NCBI RefSeq assembly: GCF_003258595.1
Contig: NZ_QHHQ01000005.1
Span: 372,001-436,000, forward strand
Length of the DNA stretch: 64,000 nucleotides
Direction: 5' to 3'
Origin: Acuticoccus sediminis
GTDB taxonomy: Bacteria > Pseudomonadota > Alphaproteobacteria > Rhizobiales > Amorphaceae
Shown here piece after piece: positions 1-6,810 of this stretch. The notes under the pieces are model-generated. The model ran no database searches. It saw only the letters and a program-made list of their open reading frames with translations, and had not been told where the DNA came from. Within the stretch, counting starts at the first letter, position 1; the number at the start of each line of letters is the position of its first letter. The position numbers were made by a program, and so were the translations under genes.

Positions 1-1
1 C

Positions 2-301
2 CGGTTCAGCGCCTACGAGCGGGTGTGCTATCTCATCCTCGAGATCGCCTTCCGGCTCGACGCGACGGACGAGAACTCGGCGAGCCGCGACTTCCGCGTG
101 CCGCTGACGCAGAGCGACATTGCCGACTTGCTCGGCCTCACCAACGTCTACGTCTCCAAGACGATGTCGCGGATCGAGAACGACGGGCTGATCAGCCGTG
201 ACGGCAACCGCATCAGGATCCTCAAGCTCCGGACGATGGCGGAGCTCTGCAACTTCAACGGCGACCCGCACATCGATTCGAGCTGGTTTCCGGTCAAGTG
301 A
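2..301 (+). CDS. Crp/Fnr-family transcriptional regulator, C-terminal part (5' truncated)
   Basis: The last 99 codons of a regulator run into the left edge of the window; the reading frame stays open upstream of the first in-frame GTG at 23, so the gene begins outside. The visible part is the winged helix-turn-helix of the Crp/Fnr family: a helical segment (YLILEIAFRL), then a linker with the typical LTQSDIADLLGLT and VSKTMSRIENDGLI pattern, which are the positioning and recognition helices. The sensor domain lies outside, so neither an Fnr-type Fe-S site nor a cyclic-nucleotide pocket can be judged. It is 39 bp upstream of crtX on the same strand. Control of the carotenoid genes is possible but is inference from position only. 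Confidence 0.85.
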   Translation, partial: RFSAYERVCYLILEIAFRLDATDENSASRDFRVPLTQSDIADLLGLTNVYVSKTMSRIENDGLISRDGNRIRILKLRTMAELCNFNGDPHIDSSWFPVK

Positions 302-340
302 TGCGCTGAGGCGCGCATCCGCGGCCGCGCGGGTGGCGCC

Positions 341-1573
341 GTGAGGGTCGTCTTCGCCAGCCACGGCTCGCTCGGCGACCTTGTGCCGTTCCTGGAGATC
401 GGCAAGGCGCTCGCGGCCCGCGGCCACACCGCGACGGTGGCGACCCATCCGGCGCATCGCGCCAGCGTCGCCGCCGCCGGGCTCGGCTTCGCGCCGATGC
501 GCCCGGACCGGCCGGACGATCCCGCCTTCCACGCCCGCTTCATGCACCCGCGCCGCGGCCCCGCCTTCGCCTACACCAGGTATCTCGGCCCGGCGGTCGC
601 GGCGAGCGACGCCGACCTTTCCGCCGCGGTGGCGGGCGCCGACGTCCTCGTCAGCGTGACGCTCGCACTCGCCGCGCCGATCGTCGCCGCGCGCACGGGG
701 GTGCCGTGGCTCTCCGCGGCGTTCCAGCCGGCGATGCTCTACAGCGCGCTCGACCCGCCCCGCCTCGCGATGCTCCCCCTCGTGCGCGGCTGGCCGCAGT
801 ACAACGCGCGCGTGCTCGCCTACGCCGAGAAGGGCGTCGAGGCCTGGGCCGCGCCGCTTCGCGCCTACCGCGCCGCCGCCGGCCTCGGCGACTACCCCGC
901 CCACCCCGCCTTCCGTGGCCAGCATTCGCCCGATGGCGTGCTGGCGCTCTACTCCCCCCTCTTCGGCCCGGTGCCGGCGGACGCGCCGCGCGGCACCGTC
1001 CAGACCGGACAGGTGCTGCAGACCGGCAGCCCGCCGCTCGATCCGCGGATCGCCGACTTCCTGGCGGACGGCGAGCCGCCCGTGGTCTTCACCCTCGGCT
1101 CCGCCTCCGCCCACGTCGCCCGCCGCTTCTTCGAGGACAGCGCCCGCGCCGCGCGCCGCCTCGGCGTGCGTGCCCTCCTCCTCGCCGGGGGCGCGGGCGC
1201 AGGTCGCGATCTGCCGTCCGATCCGGCGCTCATGGTCGCGGGAAGCGCGCCCTACCAGGCCGTCTTCCCGCATGCGGCAGCGGTGGTGCACCAGGGCGGA
1301 ATCGGCACGATCGCGCTCGCGATGGCGGCCGGCGTGCCGATGGTCGCCGTTCCCTTCTCCCACGACCAGCCCGACAATGCGGCCCGCGCGGCCCGGGCGG
1401 GCGTGGCGCGGGTCGTGCCTCGCTGGCGCTACCGTCTCTCCGCTGCGCCGATCCTCCGACAGGTCCTGGACGACGGCGGGATGCGGGCGACCAGCGCCCG
1501 TCTCGCCCCGCTGATCGCAGCCGAGAACGGCGCGGAGCGGGCGGCGGACGCGATTATCGCCGCCGCGCGCTGA
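341..1573 (+). CDS. crtX: UGT-type glycosyltransferase, likely carotenoid (zeaxanthin) glucosyltransferase
   Basis: A 410-residue GT1 (MGT/UGT-like) glycosyltransferase. The N-terminus (VVFASHGSLGDLVPFLEIG) is the Rossmann start with the catalytic-His region, and the C-terminal donor site holds HQGGIGTIALAMAAGVP and, shortly after, HDQPDNA, the classical UGT signature ending in DQ. The start is a GTG that puts VVFASHG at the very N-terminus. It is convergent with crtY and next to crtW and crtZ, so addition of a sugar to hydroxylated carotenoids (CrtX) is the natural reading. Macrolide, rhamnosyl or sterol glycosyltransferases share the same fold, so the substrate is inferred from the neighbours. 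Its stop codon and that of crtY abut with no spacer. Confidence 0.75.
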   Translation: MRVVFASHGSLGDLVPFLEIGKALAARGHTATVATHPAHRASVAAAGLGFAPMRPDRPDDPAFHARFMHPRRGPAFAYTRYLGPAVAASDADLSAAVAGADVLVSVTLALAAPIVAARTGVPWLSAAFQPAMLYSALDPPRLAMLPLVRGWPQYNARVLAYAEKGVEAWAAPLRAYRAAAGLGDYPAHPAFRGQHSPDGVLALYSPLFGPVPADAPRGTVQTGQVLQTGSPPLDPRIADFLADGEPPVVFTLGSASAHVARRFFEDSARAARRLGVRALLLAGGAGAGRDLPSDPALMVAGSAPYQAVFPHAAAVVHQGGIGTIALAMAAGVPMVAVPFSHDQPDNAARAARAGVARVVPRWRYRLSAAPILRQVLDDGGMRATSARLAPLIAAENGAERAADAIIAAAR

Positions 1574-2731
1574 TCAGCCGGCGGAGCGCTCCGGCAGGGC
1601 GCGGAGCGCGCCGGCGACCGGCACCGGCGGCTTGCCGAGGAGCACCCGCAGCCGGTCGGACCGGCGCATGCGGCCGGCGTAGAAGCGCTCGATGAGGGGC
1701 TGCGGCAGGCGGTGAAAGCGCTCGAGGACGAGGTGCCGGTCCTCCGGCCGGCCGGCGAGGAAGAGCATCCGGTTCAGGAGCCGCTCGTACGCCGTCCGTG
1801 CGACATGCCGGCGCACCAGGTCGCCGACCCGCTCCGAGACGCGCGCGGTGGTGACCGGTCCCGGCATCGCCCCCAGCATCAGCGCCGTCTCCACGGCGAC
1901 GGGGAGCGAATAGCTCGTCACCGGATGGAAGAGGCCCGCCCGCAGTCCGATCGGGACCGCCCCGCCATCCGGCGCCGCGTCCACCCACAGGGCGCGCGCG
2001 TCGCCCCCCAGGACGAGCGGCAGCGAACCGGCCTCCTCGCGGATCACCTCCGTGACACGCCAACCCCGCCCTGCGGCGTAGCCGGCGATGCGCGCCGCGA
2101 CCGTCGCGCGGTCGAGCGCCGGTTGGTCGGTATAATAGGTGTCCTCGACGAGGAGCGTGTCGGCGGTGAACGGGAGCAGGTAGACGAAGCGGTAACCGTC
2201 CAGCTGCTCCACCGTCGCGTCCATGATCGTCGGGCGCGTCAGGCCGTGCGGCGCCGCGAGCCGGACCTCCTGACCGAGGAAGACCTGGTGGCGCAGTGCA
2301 AGTCCCGCGAGCCGCGTCGGCCCGCGCGCGTCGATCACCGCCTCGCCCTCGACGCGCGTGCCGTCGCCGAGCGTCGCCCCGCCGGCATCGAGCCCCGTCA
2401 CGGAGGTGCCCAGCCGGACCCGCTCGCCGAGGCGCTGCCGGGCGGCGCGGTCGAGGCTCTGCGCGGTGATCGAGCGGTAGGGCGTCGACAGCGTGCGCGA
2501 GAGACCGCGGAAGCGCACGTCGTAGCCCGGCCAGCTATGGGCGACGAGCGGATCGACGAGGCGGGTCCCGGGCGCGTCGAGGTCCGTCGCGTAGAAGCTC
2601 CAGGTGTGGGCACCGCCGAGACGCTCGCCCGCCTCCAGCAGCGTCACGGAGACGTCCGGCCGGTCGGCGAAGGCGAGCGCGGTCAGTACACCCGAGAGGC
2701 CGCCGCCCGCGATGATCAGTCGTTGCGCCAT
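1574..2731 (-). CDS. crtY: Lycopene beta-cyclase
   Basis: A 385-residue FAD-dependent cyclase that closes both ends of lycopene to beta-ionone rings. The N-terminus LIIAGGGLSGVLTALAF followed by an acidic residue after the second strand (VTLLEAG) is the dinucleotide-binding fold. HTWSF near residue 42 and YRSITAQSLD near residue 100 are CrtY family motifs, and the segment around residues 170-220 (FLGQEVRL, PTIMDATVEQ, YRFVYLLPF) fits the family. The ATG at 2731 was chosen because it places the FAD motif four residues in; an in-frame extension to 2800 adds only non-conserved sequence running over the crtW start. The gene is divergent from crtW and convergent with crtX. Confidence 0.92.
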   Translation of the reverse strand: MAQRLIIAGGGLSGVLTALAFADRPDVSVTLLEAGERLGGAHTWSFYATDLDAPGTRLVDPLVAHSWPGYDVRFRGLSRTLSTPYRSITAQSLDRAARQRLGERVRLGTSVTGLDAGGATLGDGTRVEGEAVIDARGPTRLAGLALRHQVFLGQEVRLAAPHGLTRPTIMDATVEQLDGYRFVYLLPFTADTLLVEDTYYTDQPALDRATVAARIAGYAAGRGWRVTEVIREEAGSLPLVLGGDARALWVDAAPDGGAVPIGLRAGLFHPVTSYSLPVAVETALMLGAMPGPVTTARVSERVGDLVRRHVARTAYERLLNRMLFLAGRPEDRHLVLERFHRLPQPLIERFYAGRMRRSDRLRVLLGKPPVPVAGALRALPERSAG

Positions 2732-2757
2732 GCCCTCGCCTCGCCGCGTCCATCCGT

Positions 2758-2768
2758 GTATGTCATAC
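2758..2768. promoter_or_regulatory. Short palindrome in the crtY-crtW divergent gap
   Basis: The 41-bp gap between the divergent crtY and crtW start codons holds GTATG-T-CATAC, a perfect inverted repeat with a one-base centre. It lies only 4 bp from the crtW start, so a bound protein could affect both genes. It is not a clear match to the PpsR/CrtJ or Fnr consensus. Chance occurrence of so short a palindrome is quite possible. Confidence 0.3.
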
Positions 2769-2772
2769 CGCC

Positions 2773-3567
2773 ATGAACGGGAACGTCCTGTCGCCCGCAC
2801 GCGCCCGGCAGCGCGACACGATCGTCGGCCTGACGCTGGCGCTTGCCATCATCGGCGCCTGGCTCGCGGTCCATGTGTCCGCGATCTTCATCGTCGACTG
2901 GCAGGTGACGCCGGGATGGCTCGCCCTCCCCTTCGTCGCGGTGCAGACGTGGCTCTCGGTCGGGCTGTTCATCGTCGCCCACGACTGCATGCACGGCTCG
3001 CTCGCACCGGGCCGGCCCGCGGTCAACCGTGCCTTCGGCCGCGTCGCGCTGTTCCTCTACGCGGCGTTCTCGTACGACCGGCTCCTGCCGAAGCACCACA
3101 TGCACCACCGCCGCCCCGGATCGCCGCAGGACCCGGACTTCCACGCCGACGCGCCGGACGCGTTCGCCCCGTGGTTCCTGCGCTTCTTCCTCGAATACTA
3201 CGGCTGGCGCGAACTCGGCGCGATGGCGGCGGCGATGGCGCTCTACATCCTCGCCACGGGGGTCTCGGTGCCGGCGCTCCTCCTGTTCTACGCCGTGCCC
3301 GCGGTGCTGTCGGCGGTGCAGCTCTTCTATTTCGGCACCTTCCGGCCCCACCGGATCGACGCGGCGCCCTTCGCCGACAGGCACAACACGCGCACGGACG
3401 GTTTCCCGCCGCTGCTGTCGCTCCTGACCTGCTTCCACTTCGGCTACCACCACGAGCATCACCTCGCGCCGACGACGCCCTGGTGGCGCCTTCCCGCCGC
3501 GCACCGTGCGATGACCGCCGGCGCCGTCCCGCCGGCCGGCCCCGCCGCCGCGAGGGGGCGGGCATGA
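2773..3567 (+). CDS. crtW: Beta-carotene ketolase
   Basis: A 264-residue integral membrane di-iron ketolase of the CrtW type, adding 4-keto groups to beta-ionone rings (canthaxanthin, astaxanthin). The three histidine clusters are in order: HDCMH near residue 75, HHMHH near residue 110 and HHEHH near residue 225, with the hydrophobic segments expected between them (residues 18-40, 45-70, 150-190). The ATG at 2773 gives the usual length. The crtZ start overlaps its stop by four bases (ATGA), so ketolase and hydroxylase are translated together. This supports a keto- and hydroxy-carotenoid (astaxanthin-like) end product. CrtW is the better name than CrtO, which is an unrelated flavoprotein. Confidence 0.93.
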   Translation: MNGNVLSPARARQRDTIVGLTLALAIIGAWLAVHVSAIFIVDWQVTPGWLALPFVAVQTWLSVGLFIVAHDCMHGSLAPGRPAVNRAFGRVALFLYAAFSYDRLLPKHHMHHRRPGSPQDPDFHADAPDAFAPWFLRFFLEYYGWRELGAMAAAMALYILATGVSVPALLLFYAVPAVLSAVQLFYFGTFRPHRIDAAPFADRHNTRTDGFPPLLSLLTCFHFGYHHEHHLAPTTPWWRLPAAHRAMTAGAVPPAGPAAARGRA

Positions 3568-4085
3568 TCCTCAACACCCTCATCGTGATCGCCACCGTCG
3601 TCGCGATGGAGGGGGTCGCCTACGCCACCCACCGCTTCGTCATGCACGGCCCGCTCGGCTGGGGCTGGCACCGCTCGCACCACGAGGAGGCCGACGGTGT
3701 CCTCGAGAAGAACGACCTCTACGCCGTCGTCTTCACCGTCCTGTCGGGTGCGCTGATCACCTTCGGGATCGCCGGGGTGTGGCCGCTGCGGCAGATCGGC
3801 GTCGGCCTGATGGTGTACGGCATCCTCTACTTCATCGTGCACGACGGGCTGGTACATCAGCGCTGGCCGTTCCGCTGGGTGCCGCGGCGGGGCTACCTGA
3901 AGCGCCTGGTGCAGGCCCACAAGATGCACCACGCGGTTGACGGACGGGACGGTTGTGTGTCCTTCGGCTTTCTCTACGCGCCGCCGGTCACGGACCTGAA
4001 GCGGCGGCTCGCCCGGACGGGCGCGCTTCGCAGCAGGGGGGCCGCGCCGGGCGGCACCCGCAACGGGACCTCGCCAGTGACCTAA
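3564..4085 (+). CDS. crtZ: Beta-carotene 3-hydroxylase
   Basis: A 173-residue membrane hydroxylase of the fatty-acid-hydroxylase superfamily that adds 3-OH groups to beta-carotene or canthaxanthin. The His clusters are HRFVMHG (about residue 27), HRSHH (about 40), HDGLVHQRW (about 93) and HKMHH (about 117). Two hydrophobic hairpins (residues 3-24 and 55-90) fit the family. The C-terminal 25 residues are Arg/Gly/Thr-rich and not conserved. The ATG overlaps the crtW stop (ATGA). The early carotenoid genes crtE, crtB and crtI are not in this window, so the precursor lycopene must come from elsewhere or from genes to the left. Confidence 0.93.
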   Translation: MILNTLIVIATVVAMEGVAYATHRFVMHGPLGWGWHRSHHEEADGVLEKNDLYAVVFTVLSGALITFGIAGVWPLRQIGVGLMVYGILYFIVHDGLVHQRWPFRWVPRRGYLKRLVQAHKMHHAVDGRDGCVSFGFLYAPPVTDLKRRLARTGALRSRGAAPGGTRNGTSPVT

Positions 4086-4413
4086 GTCCGCCCTATTGTT
4101 GAGACAATCGGTCCCGCCCGGCCCGGACGGCACGGCCTGTCCGAGGCGGCGGGGGCGAACATCGGCGGGTCCGCCGGCCGGCCGCGGGCTCCGCGGCGGC
4201 GCCAGCCCGGGCCCGCCGCCCACCCCAATCGCATCACCCATCACGCAATCTAGAGGGGCTCGCGGGGATATATACGCACCTTTGGGATGCGAAGCGTGCT
4301 TTTCGCAGCCTTCCGACGCCGATTGGCGCGGCAAACGGTTGCGGTCCGCCCCCCTCTGGTCTAGCCAACACTCGCGTTTCACGCCCTGCCGGAAGCCGGA
4401 GACAACTGACCTT
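4086..4413. other. Gene-free stretch between crtZ and sucD (probable sucD promoter region)
   Basis: No credible gene is visible in these 328 bp; an open frame upstream of sucD is Pro/Arg-rich GC noise. Near its left end an inverted repeat ATTGT-TGAG-ACAAT sits at 4095-4108, ten bases after the crtZ stop, with no T-run. The middle holds the only AT-rich patch (around 4268-4276, GATATATAC), which could be part of a sucD promoter, but I cannot pair it with a convincing -35 element. Confidence 0.5.
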
Positions 4414-5316
4414 ATGTCCATCCTCGTCGACAAGAATACCAAAGTCATCGTGCAGGGCCTGACCGGCAAGACCGGCTCGTTCCACACCGAGCAGGCACTC
4501 GCCTACCACGGCACGCAGATGGTGGCCGGCGTTCATCCCAAGAAGGGTGGCGAGACCTGGACGAGCGAAAGCGGCAAGTCCCTGCCGATCTATACCACCG
4601 TGGGCGACGCCCGCGAGGCCACCGGCGCCGACGCGTCGGTGATCTACGTGCCGCCCGCGGGCGCCGGCGCCGCCATCCTCGAGGCGATCGAGGCGGAGGT
4701 GCCGCTCATCATCTGCATCACGGAAGGCATTCCGGTGATGGACATGGTGAAGGTGAAGGCCGCGCTCGACCGTTCGTCCTCGCGCCTCATCGGGCCGAAC
4801 TGCCCGGGCGTCCTGACCCCGAACGAGTGCAAGATCGGCATCATGCCGGGCTCGATCTTCCGCGACGGCTCCGTCGGCATCGTGTCCCGCTCGGGCACCC
4901 TCACCTACGAGGCGGTGTTCCAGACCTCGGCCGAGGGCCTGGGCCAGACGACCGCCGTCGGCATCGGCGGTGACCCGGTGAAGGGCACCGAGTTCATCGA
5001 CATGCTGGAGATGTTCCTCGCCGACGACGAGACCGAGTCCATCATCATGATCGGCGAGATCGGCGGTTCCGCCGAGGAAGAAGCCGCCCAGTTCATCGCC
5101 GACGAAGCGAAGAAGGGCCGCAAGAAGCCGATGGCGGGCTTCATCGCCGGCCGCACGGCGCCTCCGGGCCGCACCATGGGCCACGCCGGCGCGGTCATCT
5201 CCGGCGGCAAGGGCGGCGCGGAAGACAAGATCGCCGCGATGGAAGCGGCCGGCATCCGGGTCTCCCCGTCCCCGGCCCAGCTCGGCAAGACCCTCGTCAA
5301 GGTCCTCAAGGGCTGA
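4414..5316 (+). CDS. sucD: Succinyl-CoA synthetase (ADP-forming) alpha subunit
   Basis: A 300-residue alpha subunit of the TCA-cycle enzyme that makes succinate and ATP from succinyl-CoA. The CoA-binding Rossmann domain starts at [14 protein letters not shown], the central [20 protein letters not shown] is the family signature, and the phospho-accepting His lies in [14 protein letters not shown] near residue 255. The length is normal. The partner subunit gene sucC is usually immediately upstream, often with mdh before it; here the upstream neighbour is crtZ. A catalytic complex needs SucC from elsewhere. Downstream, sucA, sucB and lpdA still follow in the usual order after two unrelated genes. 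Confidence 0.96.
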   Translation: MSILVDKNTKVIVQGLTGKTGSFHTEQALAYHGTQMVAGVHPKKGGETWTSESGKSLPIYTTVGDAREATGADASVIYVPPAGAGAAILEAIEAEVPLIICITEGIPVMDMVKVKAALDRSSSRLIGPNCPGVLTPNECKIGIMPGSIFRDGSVGIVSRSGTLTYEAVFQTSAEGLGQTTAVGIGGDPVKGTEFIDMLEMFLADDETESIIMIGEIGGSAEEEAAQFIADEAKKGRKKPMAGFIAGRTAPPGRTMGHAGAVISGGKGGAEDKIAAMEAAGIRVSPSPAQLGKTLVKVLKG

Positions 5317-5363
5317 CGACGCCGCCGGCCCGGGCCTTCGTTCCCGGCCGGCGAACCAGCGAC

Positions 5364-5400
5364 GCTCCGGTCCGGGAGGCATCGGCCTCCCGCCCGGAGC
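5364..5400. terminator. Long hairpin between convergent sucD and the exported-protein gene
   Basis: Two nested inverted repeats form one stem: GCTCCGG (5364-5370) with CCGGAGC (5394-5400), and CGGGAGG (5373-5379) with CCTCCCG (5386-5392), around a 6-base loop. There is no U-tract on either side, so it is not a textbook intrinsic terminator. Its place between two converging genes fits an RNA 3'-end stabiliser or a Rho-assisted stop working in both directions. Confidence 0.5.
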
Positions 5401-5431
5401 GGTCACCGGACGGCGCGCCCGCCTGACGGCC

Positions 5432-5941
5432 TCAGGGGCCGACCACCTGCGGCGCGATCTTGCTCAGCGCCTCCTCGGCGTTGGCCTTCGCGCGGGCCCC
5501 GTCGCCCGCGACCGAGCGGATGGTGAGCGTGTCGCCATCGCGCATCAGGTACGCGGTGCTGCCCTGCAGCCCCATTTTGGCGATCGGATAGGTCGTCTGC
5601 CAGCCGACCGCGTCACCGACCTCGACCGCCTGCATCCTGCACTCGGGCTCCCGCGACTGGCATATCGCCTCCAGCTCCTCGATCGGGGTATCGCCGTTGC
5701 GGTACCGCCCCTCCGTGCCGTCGGTGTTTGTGCCGATGATGACGTCGACCGCCGTCATCGCGTCGCAGCCGTTGCACACCAGCATCAGCCGCTCCGGCGC
5801 GGCGCGGAAGACGAAGGCGCCGCCGTCGTAGCCGGCGGTGTCGACGGAGAGACTGCTGAGGTCGCGCGTGGCGAAGCCGTCGGCCGCGGCCGGCACGGAC
5901 AGGAGGACGAGCGCGGCCGCGCCCCAAAGGCGAAATGACAT
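5432..5941 (-). CDS. Small exported protein of unknown function
   Basis: A 169-residue protein with a clear Sec signal peptide: MSFRLWGAAALVLLSVPAAADG, cleavage likely after the AAA region. The ATG at 5941 is preceded by a good ribosome site (GGAGGT read on the minus strand, about 5946-5951); frames extending further upstream lack this and have no signal. The mature part has three cysteines, two of them close together in LVCNGCDAM and one in EPECRM, so disulphides or metal binding are possible. I recognise no family. It is convergent with sucD and divergent from the DUF1810 gene. A periplasmic location is inferred from the signal peptide. Confidence 0.75.
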   Translation of the reverse strand: MSFRLWGAAALVLLSVPAAADGFATRDLSSLSVDTAGYDGGAFVFRAAPERLMLVCNGCDAMTAVDVIIGTNTDGTEGRYRNGDTPIEELEAICQSREPECRMQAVEVGDAVGWQTTYPIAKMGLQGSTAYLMRDGDTLTIRSVAGDGARAKANAEEALSKIAPQVVGP

Positions 5942-6160
5942 GGAAACCTCCGGAATGTTTTCCGGTCGGACCCAACCCCAACTCCGTGTCGAAACAACGA
6001 CAACCGGCCCATCGGTCCACCGCCTGCGCCCGAACGGCACGCTCTGACCCCCGTCACGCACCGTCCGCGCGCGATGTCCCGCAGGGAAAGCGCGTGCGCC
6101 GGAGTGCATCCGTGTGTAAAATGGATGGAAACAAAAATATAAGCGACGTGGGGAGTCTCG

Positions 6161-6718
6161 GTGACCGATACCTTTAATCTGGATCGATTCTTAACGGCAC
6201 AGGAGCGGGATTACGCGGCGGCGCTCTCGGAGCTCGGAACGGGCTTCAAGGCCTCGCACTGGATCTGGTATATTTTCCCGCAGCACGTCGACCTCGGCCG
6301 CTCGGCGACCGCGCGCCTCTACGGCATCGCGTCGCTGCAGGAGGCCGCCGCCTACTTCCACCATCCGGTCCTGGGCGCCCGGCTGATCGAGGCGACGGAG
6401 GCCGCGCTCGCCTCCGGCGTCACCGACCCCACCGCGCTCTTCGGCAGTCCCGACGACCTCAAGGTCCGCTCGTGCCTGACGCTGTTTCTGGAGGTCGAGC
6501 CGGGCGAGGAGACACTCGCTCGTGCGCTAACGACGTTCTACGGCGGCCGGCGGGACGAAAAGACGCTGGACCTCCTCTACCCGGACCGGGTCGCCGAGGG
6601 CGACGGGGACGATGACGGGCCGTCTGCCCAGTTGACCGAAAAAGCACGGCATTCTGACCAGAAAGCCGGCAATCCGAGCCATGAGGCGAACGGTTCGGAG
6701 GCAACGCTGAAATCGTGA
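6161..6718 (+). CDS. DUF1810 family protein
   Basis: A 185-residue cytosolic protein matching the DUF1810 pattern: FLTAQERDYAAALSELG at the start, then KASHWIWYIFPQ, ATARLYGI, and LKVRSCLTLFLEVEPGE. The family covers about residues 1-145. The tail from 148 on is acidic and polar (GDGDDDGPSAQ onward) and looks unstructured. Translation starts at a GTG with GGGGAG six or seven bases upstream. The family has no established function that I can rely on. It stands directly before sucA, and the probable sucA promoter begins right at its stop codon, so the two are probably separate units. Confidence 0.85.
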   Translation: MTDTFNLDRFLTAQERDYAAALSELGTGFKASHWIWYIFPQHVDLGRSATARLYGIASLQEAAAYFHHPVLGARLIEATEAALASGVTDPTALFGSPDDLKVRSCLTLFLEVEPGEETLARALTTFYGGRRDEKTLDLLYPDRVAEGDGDDDGPSAQLTEKARHSDQKAGNPSHEANGSEATLKS

Positions 6719-6749
6719 CTTGACTGTGGCTGCCCGGCGGCGCCTAGAC
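6719..6749 (+). promoter_or_regulatory. Probable sucA promoter
   Basis: CTTGAC (6719-6724) directly follows the DUF1810 stop and matches the usual alphaproteobacterial -35 element. About 18 bases later CTAGAC (6744-6749) can serve as a weak -10. The spacing is acceptable, and the transcript would have a leader of roughly 55 bases containing the hairpin at 6772-6786. Confidence 0.45.
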
Positions 6750-6771
6750 GGTTCAGATTTTGCCCCAAAGA

Positions 6772-6786
6772 CCCTATGCTATAGGG
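6772..6786 (+). repeat. Inverted repeat in the sucA leader
   Basis: CCCTAT-GCT-ATAGGG is a perfect 6-bp stem with a 3-base loop, flanked by extra C and G bases, about 25 bases before the sucA ATG. It is either a small leader hairpin or a protein-binding palindrome. AT-containing palindromes are rare in this GC-rich sequence. Confidence 0.4.
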
Positions 6787-6810
6787 GCATCAAACTCACG
6801 GACCCCTGCC

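Noticed and set aside
2604-3563. In-frame extension of crtZ back over crtW
   Set aside because: The added sequence is Arg/Pro/Ala-rich and lies in another frame of crtW; the ATG at 3564 gives the normal hydroxylase N-terminus with a typical ATGA overlap.
4096-4413. In-frame extension of sucD upstream to 4096
   Set aside because: Pro/Arg/Gly-rich, not conserved in SucD; the ATG at 4414 gives the standard N-terminus.
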